NCBI GenBank assembly: GCA_052289195.1
Contig: DAWAJD010000009.1
Span: 1 to 62,345 of the forward strand
DNA length: 62,345 nucleotides
DNA from: UBA4644 sp900555855
Lineage (GTDB): Bacteria; Bacillota; Clostridia; Oscillospirales; Butyricicoccaceae
Direction of reading: 5' to 3'
Below, one piece after another: positions 24,950-33,071 of this stretch. The position numbers and the translations under genes are program-made. Below the pieces are notes generated by a model that was not told the DNA's origin, did not search any database, and worked only from the letters and a program-made list of their open reading frames with translations. Within the stretch, counting starts at the first letter, position 1. Each line of letters starts with the position of its first letter.

Positions 24950-26122
24950 TCAGGACCGGCGGGCGGGGATCTTCTCCCGGATATGCTCCAGCCGGTTCAG
25001 GGCCTCCAGCAGCGTCTCGTCCTTCTTGGCGAAGTGGAAGCGGATCAGATGATTCACATCCTCCCGGAAGAAGCTGGAGCCGGGGACGGCCCCCACCCCT
25101 ACCCTTTCCGCCAGCGTCTCGCAGAACTCCAGATCGCTGGCAAAGCCGAACTCCCCGATGTCCAGCATCACATAATAGGCGCCCTGAGGCACATTGTGGG
25201 TCAGGCCGATCCGGTCCAGCCCCTGAAGAAACAGGTCCCGCTTGTGGGTGTATTCCGCCTGCAGGCCGTCGTAATAGTCCTGCCCGAAGCGCAGGCCGGG
25301 GATCACGGCCTCCTGCAGCGGCGCAGCCGCGCCCACCGTGAGAAAATCGTGGACCTTTTTGATGCGCTCGGTGATCTCCTCCGGCGCGATGGTATAGCCC
25401 AGCCGCCAGCCGGTGATGGAATAGGTCTTGGAAAGCGAGCTGCAGCAGATGGTCCGCTGCCGCATCCGGGGCAGCGAGCTGAAATAGATGTGCTGGAAGG
25501 GAGCATAGACGATATGCTCATAGACCTCGTCGGTGATCACATAGGCATCGTATTGCTCCGCCAGATCGGCGATGGTCTGCAGCTCCTCCCGGGTAAACAC
25601 CTTGCCGCAGGGATTGGAGGGGTTGCAGAGGATCAGCGCCTTGGGCTTTTGCCGGAAGGCCTGCTCCAGCGCGCCGGGATCAAAATGATAGTCCGGCGGG
25701 CACAGGGAGACATAGATGGGCTCCGCCCCGGAGAGGATGGCGTCGGCCCCGTAGTTTTCATAAAAGGGAGAAAAGACGATGACCTTATCGCCCGGATCCA
25801 CCACCGTCATCATGGCGGCCATCATGGCCTCCGTACTGCCGCAGGTGACGGTGATCTCGCGCTCCGGGTCGATGGTATAGCCCATCCGGGGCGACTGCTT
25901 GGCGGCCAGCGCCTCCCGGAAGTTTTTTGCGCCCCAGGTGATGGAATACTGGTGAAAATCCTCATGGGCGACCTCTGCCAGTCGCTGCAGGATGGCCTCC
26001 GGCGGATCAAAATCCGGAAAGCCCTGAGAAAGATTGACGGCGCCGTATTGGGCGGAGATCCGCGTCATCCGGCGGATGACGGAATCGGTAAAGACCGCAG
26101 TGCGGCCGGAAAGGGGCTTCAT
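24950..26122 (-). CDS. PLP-dependent aminotransferase, class I/II
   Basis: 390 aa fold-type I aminotransferase. SQGFPDFDPPEAIL at the N-terminus, CNPSNPCGKVF, ITDEVYEHIVY and the PLP-lysine segment SSLSKTYSITGWRLG are clear. The sequence style is of the kynurenine/methionine aminotransferase group, which acts on sulfur and aromatic amino acids. It is the last gene of metN-metI-metQ-dehydrogenase-aminotransferase and overlaps the dehydrogenase stop (ATGA). Context suggests interconversion of methionine and 4-methylthio-2-oxobutanoate, which is inference. Confidence 0.9.
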   Translation of the reverse strand: MKPLSGRTAVFTDSVIRRMTRISAQYGAVNLSQGFPDFDPPEAILQRLAEVAHEDFHQYSITWGAKNFREALAAKQSPRMGYTIDPEREITVTCGSTEAMMAAMMTVVDPGDKVIVFSPFYENYGADAILSGAEPIYVSLCPPDYHFDPGALEQAFRQKPKALILCNPSNPCGKVFTREELQTIADLAEQYDAYVITDEVYEHIVYAPFQHIYFSSLPRMRQRTICCSSLSKTYSITGWRLGYTIAPEEITERIKKVHDFLTVGAAAPLQEAVIPGLRFGQDYYDGLQAEYTHKRDLFLQGLDRIGLTHNVPQGAYYVMLDIGEFGFASDLEFCETLAERVGVGAVPGSSFFREDVNHLIRFHFAKKDETLLEALNRLEHIREKIPARRS

Positions 26123-27510
26123 TGGTCGGTTCCTCCCAGAATGTAGGATTTTTTATCGTTGAGGATGTGCAGGGGATCCAGCGCGTCCTTGACCCGGTTC
26201 ATGACCTCCAGATTGGCCCGGGGCGTTTCCCGCAGGAAATAATGGCGCTTGCTGATGCCGATGCCATGCTCGCCGGAGGTGACGCCGCCCAGGGCATAGG
26301 CCTTGGCATAGGCCTTCTCCATATTCTGCTTCAGCTCCCGCCGCCAGGTCTTCTCGTCCCGGTCGCCCCGCACCACGCAGAGATGCACATTGCCGTCGCC
26401 GGCGTGGCCGAAGCTGACCATTTGCATGCCGCTCTCCTGCTCCAGCGTGTGGATGAAGGCGATGAAATCGGCGGTTTTGCTGATGGGCACCACGATGTCC
26501 ACCGGCTCCTGCTCGGAGACGGCCTCCACCGCCTTCACCAGCGCGCCCCGCACCCGCCAGATGTCCGCGGCCCGGGCGGGATCGTCGAGGACGATATAAT
26601 CCATGGCGCCGTGCTCCAGCGCCACCCTCCGGACCCGCTCCACGCTCTCCTGCACCTGAGAGGCGTGGCCGTCAAAGGTCAGCAGGATGAAGGAGCCGGC
26701 CTCCGGGCAGGGATACTGCACGCCAGAATACCGCTCGCCCAGCGCCACCACCTTCCGCTGGATAAACTCCACGGCGGTGGGATCTGCGCCGGCCTGCAGG
26801 ATGGCCAGCACGCTGGTGATGCCCTTCTCCAGATCGGCATAGGGCACCAGCACGCTGACGGAGGTCTCCGGCTTAGGGATCAGCTTCAGGATGCATTTGG
26901 TGATCACCGCCAGCGTCCCCTCAGAGCCTACAAAGAGATTCTTCAGCGAAAGGCCGCTGGCGTCCTTGACGCATTTCCCGCCTGCCTGCAAAACGGTGCC
27001 GTCGGCCAGCACCACCTCCAGCCCGCGGACATAGTCCCGGGTGACGCCGTATTTCACGGCCCGCATCCCGCCGGCGTTGGTGCTGATGTTGCCGCCGATG
27101 GAGGATTCCTTATCGCCGGGATCCGGCGGATAAAACAGGCCCCGCTCCTCCACATAGCGCTGCAGGTCCTGCAGCAGGATGCCCGGCTCCACGGTGACGG
27201 TCATGGTGTCCCGGTCCAGCTCCAGGATCCGGTTCATGTGGGAAAGATCCAGAATGATGCCGCCGTCCAGCGGCACGGTGGAGCCCACCAGATTGGTCCC
27301 TGCGCCCCGGGGCGTGACAGGGATCCGGTTTTCGTGGGCATAGGCCAGCAGACGGCTCACCTGCTCGGTGCTCTCCGGAAAGACCAGAGCCTCCGCCCGG
27401 CCCTTTTTGCGGCCTAAGGTATCGCTGAGATATTTTTCCTCGATGCGGTCAAAGACCGTCTGCTCCGGCCGGGGGAAAATGGACCGGAGGATGCTTTTGT
27501 CCACAGCCAT
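26119..27510 (-). CDS. FAD-binding 2-hydroxyacid dehydrogenase (GlcD/D-lactate dehydrogenase family)
   Basis: FAD-linked oxidoreductase of the vanillyl-alcohol-oxidase fold. The PCMH FAD domain shows TPRGAGTNLVGSTVPLDGG and GGNISTNAGGMRAVKYG. The C-terminal FAD-oxidase domain has FGHAGDGNVHLCV and GGVTSGEHGIG. I set the start at 27510 after GGAGAGG, giving 463 aa; the frame is open further upstream without a site. It lies 27 bases after metQ and overlaps the aminotransferase start. Substrate is a D-2-hydroxyacid; the operon points to 2-hydroxy-4-methylthiobutanoate, a guess from context. Confidence 0.9.
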   Translation of the reverse strand: MAVDKSILRSIFPRPEQTVFDRIEEKYLSDTLGRKKGRAEALVFPESTEQVSRLLAYAHENRIPVTPRGAGTNLVGSTVPLDGGIILDLSHMNRILELDRDTMTVTVEPGILLQDLQRYVEERGLFYPPDPGDKESSIGGNISTNAGGMRAVKYGVTRDYVRGLEVVLADGTVLQAGGKCVKDASGLSLKNLFVGSEGTLAVITKCILKLIPKPETSVSVLVPYADLEKGITSVLAILQAGADPTAVEFIQRKVVALGERYSGVQYPCPEAGSFILLTFDGHASQVQESVERVRRVALEHGAMDYIVLDDPARAADIWRVRGALVKAVEAVSEQEPVDIVVPISKTADFIAFIHTLEQESGMQMVSFGHAGDGNVHLCVVRGDRDEKTWRRELKQNMEKAYAKAYALGGVTSGEHGIGISKRHYFLRETPRANLEVMNRVKDALDPLHILNDKKSYILGGTDQ

Positions 27511-27536
27511 GCTATACCTCTCCTTTCCTGCTCCCG

Positions 27537-28388
27537 TCAGCCCAGCAGATCCTCGTCCCAGCCCACGGAGACGAAATAGCCCTTGTAGGTGGTGTCGAAG
27601 ACAGTCTGCGTTTCGGCGGAATGATAAGCGTCCACGATGGACTGATACAGGGCCTTTTTGTCCGCATCCTCCAAATCGGCGGTGCGGGCGGCGATCAGGC
27701 ACCAATATTCCTTCTGATCCAGATTTTCATCCTGGAAGATGGCCTCCTCCTGCTTCAGGCCGAAATCCAGCGCAAAGTTGCCGTTGACCACGGCGGCGGT
27801 CACATCGGGCAGCACGGAGGGGATCACATTGGCCTTCAGCTCCTCGATCTGAAGCTTGACCTTGTAGCTGGTGATATCGCTGACGGAGGGGTTGAAGCCG
27901 GCATCGGGGCTCAGGGTGATAAGGCCCGCGGATTCCAGCACCTTCAGCGCCCGGCCGCCGTTGCTCTCGTCGTCGGGGATGGCCACGGTATCGCCGTCCT
28001 TCAGCTCGCTGACGGAGGAGACCTTCTGGGAATAGATGTTCAGCGGGATGATCAGGGTATTGCCGATGTTCTGGATGGCGTAGCCGTAGTTTTTCACCTC
28101 AGATTCCAGATAGACCCGGTGCTGGAAGGCATTCAGGTCGATCTCTCCGTTGGCCAGCGCGTTGTTTGGGGTGACAAAATCGGAAAACTGCACGATCTGC
28201 AAATCAATGCCGTCCTTTTTCAAAAGCTCCTTGGCAGGCTGCCACAGGTCCTCATAAAAGCTTCCGGTGACGCCGATCTTCACGGTAGTGGTCTCGGTTT
28301 TGGAGCTCGCGGGGCTGCCGCAGGCGCACAGCAGGGTCAAAATGGCGGCAGCGGCCAGGCACAGGGCCAGAGATTTCTTCAGGTTCAT
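27537..28388 (-). CDS. metQ: Methionine ABC transporter substrate-binding lipoprotein
   Basis: 283 aa NlpA/MetQ-type lipoprotein that captures methionine outside the membrane. A lipoprotein signal peptide ends at LLCAC with the lipidated Cys at about 23. The mature part has KIGVTGSFYEDLWQPAKELL, FVTPNNALANGEIDLNAFQH and a NVIPSVLPDVTAAVVNGNFA region, all standard for MetQ. AGGAGG precedes the start. It follows metI by 57 bases in the methionine operon. Confidence 0.94.
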   Translation of the reverse strand: MNLKKSLALCLAAAAILTLLCACGSPASSKTETTTVKIGVTGSFYEDLWQPAKELLKKDGIDLQIVQFSDFVTPNNALANGEIDLNAFQHRVYLESEVKNYGYAIQNIGNTLIIPLNIYSQKVSSVSELKDGDTVAIPDDESNGGRALKVLESAGLITLSPDAGFNPSVSDITSYKVKLQIEELKANVIPSVLPDVTAAVVNGNFALDFGLKQEEAIFQDENLDQKEYWCLIAARTADLEDADKKALYQSIVDAYHSAETQTVFDTTYKGYFVSVGWDEDLLG

Positions 28389-28445
28389 ATTCGTTTCCTC
28401 CTAAATCGTGGATGCTTTGATGTTCTTTATTGAAAGCCCATGGAT

Positions 28446-29126
28446 TCAATGGGTGTTTTTCTTTACGATGCGTCCGCCGATGAACTGGATCAGGCTCACC
28501 AGCAGGAAGACCACCAGAACGGTCACATAGGTCACATCCGTCATGTTCCGGTCGTGGCCGTAGCGGATGGCAAAATCGCCCAGGCCGCCCGCGCCCACCA
28601 CGCCGGCCATGGCCGTCAGGCCGATAAGGCTGATCAGGGTGATGGTGGTGCCCCGGGCGATGGCTGCAATGCTCTCCCGGAGATAGACGCGAAAGACGAT
28701 CTCCAGCGGTGAGGAGCCCATGGCCAGCGCCGCCTCCACCAGCCCCTTGTCCACCTGGGCCAGCGCGCTCTCCACCTGCCGGGTAAAGAAGGGCACCGTC
28801 CCAAAGACCAGCGGCACGATGGCGCCCCGGACATAGATGGCCGTTCCCATGATCAGCCGGGAAAGGGGCATCACCGCCGTCAGCAGAATGATGAAGGGGA
28901 TGGAGCGGATGAAATTGATCAGCTTGTCCAGAAGCTGGTAGACGACCCGGTTTTCCAGAATGCCGCCGGGCCGGGTCACCGTCACCACCACGCCCAGCGC
29001 CAGCCCCAGCACAAAGGAAATGGCGCCGGACCAGACCACCATCAGCAGCGTGTCGCCGATGGCCTGCCAGAAATCCGGCAGCCGGCCCATCACATTGGGG
29101 ATCCATTTATTCAGCAGCTCTTGCAT
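28446..29126 (-). CDS. metI: Methionine ABC transporter permease
   Basis: 226 aa inner-membrane permease with about five helices. It has the typical MetI sequences FIRSIPFIILLTAVMPLSRL and the cytoplasmic coupling loop EAALAMGSSPLEIVFRVYL. The start lies inside the end of metN (20-base overlap) and uses a GGAGG within metN, so MetN and MetI translation are linked. It forms the channel through which MetQ-bound methionine passes. Confidence 0.95.
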   Translation of the reverse strand: MQELLNKWIPNVMGRLPDFWQAIGDTLLMVVWSGAISFVLGLALGVVVTVTRPGGILENRVVYQLLDKLINFIRSIPFIILLTAVMPLSRLIMGTAIYVRGAIVPLVFGTVPFFTRQVESALAQVDKGLVEAALAMGSSPLEIVFRVYLRESIAAIARGTTITLISLIGLTAMAGVVGAGGLGDFAIRYGHDRNMTDVTYVTVLVVFLLVSLIQFIGGRIVKKNTH

Positions 29127-30153
29127 CCTTGATGACCTCCACTCCTACATTGTGTTCGATGAGATATTCCATGGCCCGGGTGATATCCGGCCGCCGGCCG
29201 CTGACGATGGCCACCGTGCCGCCGATGGGCACATTCTGGATGATCTCGATGTTGGCGAAAATAATGCTGATATCCACGCTGTAAAGCCGGGAAATGGCCG
29301 AGATCACCGGCTGGGCTGCGTTGCTGCTGAGATAGGACAGCCGGACGATGAGCTCTCCGGGACGCAGGTGGGTGATGGGCTCGTCTGCCGCCACCAGCTC
29401 ATCGATCTTGCGCAGATTGGAGGTGGTGCGGATAAAGCTCCGCGTGACCTCCTGCCGGGGCGCGGCAAAGACAGACAGCACATCCCCCTCCTCCACCACC
29501 CGGCCGTGCTCCATGACGGCCACCCGGCTGCAGATCTCCTTGACCACCGCCATCTCATGGGTGATGAGCACGATGGTCAGGCCCAGCTGTTCGTTCAGCC
29601 GCCGCAGCAGCTCCAGAATGGACTTGGTGGTCTGGGGATCCAGCGCGGAGGTGGCCTCGTCGCACAGCAGCACCTTCGGGTCGCAGGCCAGCGCCCGGGC
29701 GATAGCCACCCGCTGCTTCTGCCCGCCGGAAAGCTGGCTGGGATAGGCATTTTCCTTATCGGCGATGTCCACCAGCTGCAGCAGCCCCCGGACCTTTTCC
29801 GCGATCTGTGCCCGGGTCATGCCGCTGCCCCGCAGAGGATAGGCCACATTGCCAAACACCGTGCGGGACTGCATCAGATTAAAATGCTGGAAGATCATGC
29901 CGATCCTCCGCCGGGCCTGGCGCAGGGCCGCCGGAGCAAGGGCCGTCAGCTCCTGCCCATCTACGGTGACGGTGCCCTCCGTAGGCTTTTCCAGCAGATT
30001 GATGCAGCGCACCAGCGTGGATTTTCCCGCGCCGGAAAAGCCGATGACGCCGAAGATCTCTCCCGGGCCGATGCGCAGGCTCACATCCTCCACTGCGCGG
30101 ACCTGGCTCTGGCCAGAGCCGAAGGTCTTGGATACATGGTTCAGTTCGATCAA
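29107..30153 (-). CDS. metN: Methionine ABC transporter ATP-binding protein
   Basis: 348 aa ATPase. Walker A GFSGAGKST, signature LSGGQKQRVAIARALA, Walker B VLLCDEATSALDP, then a C-terminal NIL domain (about 265-348) that in characterised MetN binds methionine and shuts the transporter down. The start codon is TTG at 30153, six bases after GGAGGG; no better ATG exists. It is the first gene of the operon and lies directly after a leader peptide and terminator, so its transcription is probably attenuated. Confidence 0.95.
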   Translation of the reverse strand: MIELNHVSKTFGSGQSQVRAVEDVSLRIGPGEIFGVIGFSGAGKSTLVRCINLLEKPTEGTVTVDGQELTALAPAALRQARRRIGMIFQHFNLMQSRTVFGNVAYPLRGSGMTRAQIAEKVRGLLQLVDIADKENAYPSQLSGGQKQRVAIARALACDPKVLLCDEATSALDPQTTKSILELLRRLNEQLGLTIVLITHEMAVVKEICSRVAVMEHGRVVEEGDVLSVFAAPRQEVTRSFIRTTSNLRKIDELVAADEPITHLRPGELIVRLSYLSSNAAQPVISAISRLYSVDISIIFANIEIIQNVPIGGTVAIVSGRRPDITRAMEYLIEHNVGVEVIKDARAAE

Positions 30154-30181
30154 GCAGATCCCTCCATTTCGCTCGAAGCGG

Positions 30182-30219
30182 AAAATAAAAAGCGGGAAGC
30201 CCCATCCCGGGCTTCCCGC
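30182..30219 (-). terminator. Attenuator terminator upstream of metN
   Basis: Perfect 11-bp GC-rich stem (30219-30209 with 30202-30192, loop 30208-30203), followed on the minus strand by TTTTTATTTT. It lies after the leader peptide and 28 bases before the metN start, with the metN ribosome binding site between them. There is no gene end nearby for it to serve on this strand except the leader. Confidence 0.92.
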
Positions 30220-30236
30220 AGTATTGCAGACCTGAA

Positions 30237-30253
30237 GCTTGCTTTCAGCAAGC
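30237..30253 (-). promoter_or_regulatory. Hairpin at the leader-peptide stop codon
   Basis: A 7-bp perfect stem (GCTTGCT and AGCAAGC, loop GAA on the minus strand) overlaps the UGA stop of the leader frame. A ribosome finishing the leader would melt it; a stalled one would leave it folded. It is a candidate control element of the attenuator. Confidence 0.6.
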
Positions 30254-30385
30254 CTCCCGTCTCAGCATGGCAGGCAGTGGGCGGCAGCAATTTTGGACAC
30301 GGAAAAGCATGCACATCAGCATCATCATGCCAATGCACATGCACATGTACATCATATCGCGCGCCATCAGAAAGCCGTTTGCCAT
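30245..30385 (-). CDS. Methionine/cysteine-rich leader peptide of the met transporter operon
   Basis: 46-codon frame starting MANGFLMARD, then MMYMCMCIGMMMLMCMLF (residues 11-28). Of 46 residues 12 are Met and 6 Cys. It begins at an ATG 9 bases after GGGAGA, about 47 bases after the predicted transcription start of a consensus promoter, and ends just before a strong terminator and metN. This is the arrangement of amino-acid biosynthetic leader peptides such as those of his or trp operons, with Met as the sensed residue. A hydrophobic Met-rich miniprotein with its own function is the alternative; both could be true. Confidence 0.85.
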   Translation of the reverse strand: MANGFLMARDMMYMCMCIGMMMLMCMLFRVQNCCRPLPAMLRREAC

Positions 30386-30438
30386 GGTGAGAGGTCTCCC
30401 TTCTGCCCGCCAAGGGGCGGAGCATATTTTCTGTGGGT

Positions 30439-30467
30439 AGCATAGCACCGGCGAGGTCCGCTGTCAA
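30439..30467 (-). promoter_or_regulatory. Promoter of the methionine leader and metNIQ operon
   Basis: Minus-strand TTGACA (30467-30462), 17-bp spacer, TATGCT (30444-30439). The transcript would begin near 30432 and carry a small CCGCC/GGCGG hairpin just before the leader ribosome binding site. Confidence 0.82.
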
Positions 30468-30556
30468 CAGAAAAAACCAGCCGGACAAAAAGTCTGTGAA
30501 AGCTGCACGGAGAAAAACCGGCGCTTCGCAAAAAATGCTGTGCATTTTGCGGCGGC

Positions 30557-31438
30557 TCAGTCTCCCTCCGCTCCGTCTGCCGGGGCGCCTTGCCCCTCCA
30601 GCGCATCAAAGCGCTCTAAAAAGCTGTGCTCCACGCCGCCGGACTTATAGCCCGGAAAGGTATCCAGCGCAACCGCGTGGATGCTGCGGAAGATGCTTTT
30701 TTCAATGTTTGGGCTGGTCTGCCGAAGCTTCTTCAGCAGCAGCTTGATCTCCTGCCGCTTGGAGGAGCCGCCATCGTGGGCGCCCTCATTTTTCTCGGTA
30801 AAGCGGCAGGCACACTGAAGAAATTCCAGCCCGTTGTAGCGCTTCCAGGCCAAAATGTCCTCCTCATGGATGCAATAAAGCGGCCGGATCAGCGTCATGC
30901 CGGGAAAATTTTTGCTGTGGAGCTTGGGAGGCATGGCCTGCAGCTGCGCCCCGTAAAACATACTCAGCACCGTGGTCTCCACCACATCGTTGAAATGGTG
31001 CCCCAAGGCGATCTTATTGCAGCCCAGCGCCCGGGCCTGACTGTAGAGATGGCCCCGGCGCATCCGGGCGCAGAGATAGCAGGGGTTCTTTTCCGCGCCG
31101 TTGGCCACGCGAAACACATCGCTCTCAAAAACGGTGACGGGGATCCGCAGCAGCTCGGCATTGTGCAGGAGCTGCTGCCGATTTTCGGCGTTATAGCCAG
31201 GATCCATCACCAGAAAGCGCAGCTCAAAGGGGACCTCGCTGTAGGCCCGCAGCTGCTGCATGAGCTTTGCCAGCAGCATGGAATCCTTTCCGCCGGAGAT
31301 GCAGACGGCGATCCGGTCGCCGCCCTGAATGAGGCGGTATTGCTTGACGGCAAGAATGAAGGGATTCCAAAGCTCCTTCCGGTATTTTTTGATGATGCTG
31401 CGCTCAATGCGCTGGCAGGCGTCCAGCTCCCGTTCCAT
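30557..31438 (-). CDS. TtcA-like tRNA 2-thiocytidine synthetase family protein
   Basis: PP-loop ATPase with the ATP-binding SGGKDSM and the CYLCARMRR Cys-x-x-Cys motif expected to hold an Fe-S cluster, plus a further QCACRF Cys motif. TtcA puts sulfur on C32 of tRNA; relatives include other sulfur-insertion enzymes. I favour the ATG at 31438 (GGGAGCAGG upstream, 293 aa); an ATG at 31456 overlaps the upstream stop as ATGA and is a real alternative. Part of the rex-SDR-ttcA block. A weak AT-rich hairpin follows at 30528-30551. Confidence 0.85.
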   Translation of the reverse strand: MERELDACQRIERSIIKKYRKELWNPFILAVKQYRLIQGGDRIAVCISGGKDSMLLAKLMQQLRAYSEVPFELRFLVMDPGYNAENRQQLLHNAELLRIPVTVFESDVFRVANGAEKNPCYLCARMRRGHLYSQARALGCNKIALGHHFNDVVETTVLSMFYGAQLQAMPPKLHSKNFPGMTLIRPLYCIHEEDILAWKRYNGLEFLQCACRFTEKNEGAHDGGSSKRQEIKLLLKKLRQTSPNIEKSIFRSIHAVALDTFPGYKSGGVEHSFLERFDALEGQGAPADGAEGD

Positions 31439-31452
31439 GATCCTGCTCCCGG

Positions 31453-32235
31453 TCATGCTTCTGTTTTTCCGGCGTGCTTCTGCTGCTTCAGCCAGATCCG
31501 CATCACCAGCCGGTGGGGCAGCAGCTTGGTCAGCAGGACCTGGAGCTTGATCCGGAAGCCGGGGACGCACACATCCCTGCCCCGGGCGGAATCCCGCAGG
31601 GCGCAGGCCACCACCTCCCGGGCGGTGAACAGCTGATTGAAATAGGTAACGGCGGTCTTGGAGGTCTGCTCCGCATGGTCAAAAAACTCCGTCTTGACCC
31701 AGCCGGGGCAAAAGGCCATCATGTGGATCCCCCGGGGCGCCAGCTCCGCATTGAGGCTGCGGGAATAGCTCAGCACAAAGGCCTTCGTGGCGCCGTAGAC
31801 GCCCAGATAGGGCACCGGCTGGAAGGCGGAAAGGCTGTCGATCTGGATCACATGAGTGCCCTTTTCCAGATAGGGCAGCGTCAGCTGGGTGATGTGCACC
31901 AGCGCCCTGCAGTTCAGGTCGATCATGTCCAGACTGTCCTGCAGGGGGATCTGGTCATAGCGGCCGAACTTGCCGAAGCCGCTGGCGTTGATCAGCAGCG
32001 TCACCTGCGGCCGGCGCTCCTCCAGGGTCTTGCGGTAGGTCTCAAAGCTCTCCGCCCGGGTCAGGTCCAGGGGCAGGACAAACAGCGGCACGGAGACCTC
32101 CTTTTTCAGCCGCTCCAGCCGCTCCGCCCGGCGGGCAATGACCCAGATCTCGTCCAGATCGCCCCGGGCCGCCGCCTGCAGGACGAACTCTCTTCCCATG
32201 CCGGAGGAGGCTCCGGTGATGATGCCAGTACGCAT
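31453..32235 (-). CDS. SDR family NAD(P)-dependent oxidoreductase
   Basis: 260 aa short-chain dehydrogenase. The nucleotide-binding TGASSGMG is at 8-15, the Asn strand LINASGFG near 82, a catalytic Ser in IDSLSAF and the YGATK active site near 150. Sequence resembles the YqjQ/DltE-like group. The basic C-terminus (KLLPHRLVMRIWLKQQKH) may sit at the membrane. AGGGAGA precedes the start. It lies 40 bases downstream of rex and overlaps or abuts the TtcA-like gene. Substrate unknown. Confidence 0.9.
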   Translation of the reverse strand: MRTGIITGASSGMGREFVLQAAARGDLDEIWVIARRAERLERLKKEVSVPLFVLPLDLTRAESFETYRKTLEERRPQVTLLINASGFGKFGRYDQIPLQDSLDMIDLNCRALVHITQLTLPYLEKGTHVIQIDSLSAFQPVPYLGVYGATKAFVLSYSRSLNAELAPRGIHMMAFCPGWVKTEFFDHAEQTSKTAVTYFNQLFTAREVVACALRDSARGRDVCVPGFRIKLQVLLTKLLPHRLVMRIWLKQQKHAGKTEA

Positions 32236-32274
32236 ACGCTTCTCCCTTCGTTTCTGTCTGCGTTTTGCCCGCGC

Positions 32275-32901
32275 TTACGGGATCTTGTAGGAGAGCACCA
32301 TCAGGCTCTCGGAAAAATGGATGTTCTCCACCGGGACCTCGGTGACATCCAGATGCAGATCCATGCTGGTAAAGTTCCAGATGCCCCGGATGCCGCTGGC
32401 GATGAGCCGCTGGGCGGCGGAGCGGGCATGGAGCTTGGGCAGGGTGAGGATGGCGATATCCGGCCGGAAATCCGCCATGACCTGCTCCAGGCTGCGGCAG
32501 GAAAAGATGGGGACGCCGGAGATCTCCTGCCCGATGAGCATGGGGTTGGAATCAAAGGCGGCCACCAGCCGCACCCCGTATTTCGCGAAATTGAAATTGC
32601 TCATCAGCGCCTTGCCCAGGTTTCCCGCGCCCACGATGATGGCCCGGCGCTCCCGGTCGATGTGCATGATGCTTGCAATGGCAGCCCGCAGCTCCGCCAC
32701 ATTATAGCCATAGCCCTGCTGGCCAAAGCCGCCGAAGCAGTTGAAGTCCTGCCGCACCTGCGAGGCTGTCAGTCCCATACGCTGGGAAAGCGTGCCCGAG
32801 GAGATGCGGGTGATGCCCGCGTCCAGCAGGTCGCAGAGATGCCGGTAATACCGGGGCATCCGGTGGATCACCGCCGAGGAGATCCTTTTTTCCTTTTCCA
32901 T
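32275..32901 (-). CDS. rex: Redox-sensing transcriptional repressor Rex
   Basis: 208 aa repressor that reads the NADH/NAD+ ratio and controls fermentation genes. It has an N-terminal winged helix (SSAVIHRMPRYYRHLCDLL, then GLTASQVRQDFNCFG) and a Rossmann domain with the NADH-binding AIIVGAGNLGKAL. I chose the ATG at 32901 after AAGGAAGG; a TTG 24 bases upstream is unlikely. It has its own promoter at 32952-32980. No clear Rex operator is seen near it. Confidence 0.95.
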   Translation of the reverse strand: MEKEKRISSAVIHRMPRYYRHLCDLLDAGITRISSGTLSQRMGLTASQVRQDFNCFGGFGQQGYGYNVAELRAAIASIMHIDRERRAIIVGAGNLGKALMSNFNFAKYGVRLVAAFDSNPMLIGQEISGVPIFSCRSLEQVMADFRPDIAILTLPKLHARSAAQRLIASGIRGIWNFTSMDLHLDVTEVPVENIHFSESLMVLSYKIP

Positions 32902-32951
32902 ACGCGCCTTCCTTTCCCGTTCCAATGCACGGTTTTGTTTTATTCCTTCTT

Positions 32952-32980
32952 ATTTTACCGGTTTTCCCGTTCGATTGCAA
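32952..32980 (-). promoter_or_regulatory. Promoter of rex
   Basis: Minus-strand TTGCAA (32980-32975), 17-bp spacer, TAAAAT (32957-32952). Confidence 0.65.
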
Positions 32981-33071
32981 GGTTTTTGTCATAAGTTGCG
33001 CGCTTTTTTGGCAAAGGACCGGAAAAGACTCTGCGGCCTTTGCTGCGGCGCCGGGGAGGGTCTACCCTGCG

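Noticed and set aside
30239..30445. Histidine-rich plus-strand frame (…HAHQHHHANAHAHVHH…)
   Set aside because: It is the antisense of the Met-rich leader: CAT is the complement of ATG. It has no ribosome binding site or promoter on the plus strand.
30154..30467. SAM (S-box) riboswitch or Met T-box upstream of metN
   Set aside because: The leader is only about 280 bases, largely taken up by the translated Met-rich frame. I see no T-box TGGNACCGCG-like word and no S-box core before the terminator. A covariance-model search would settle this.
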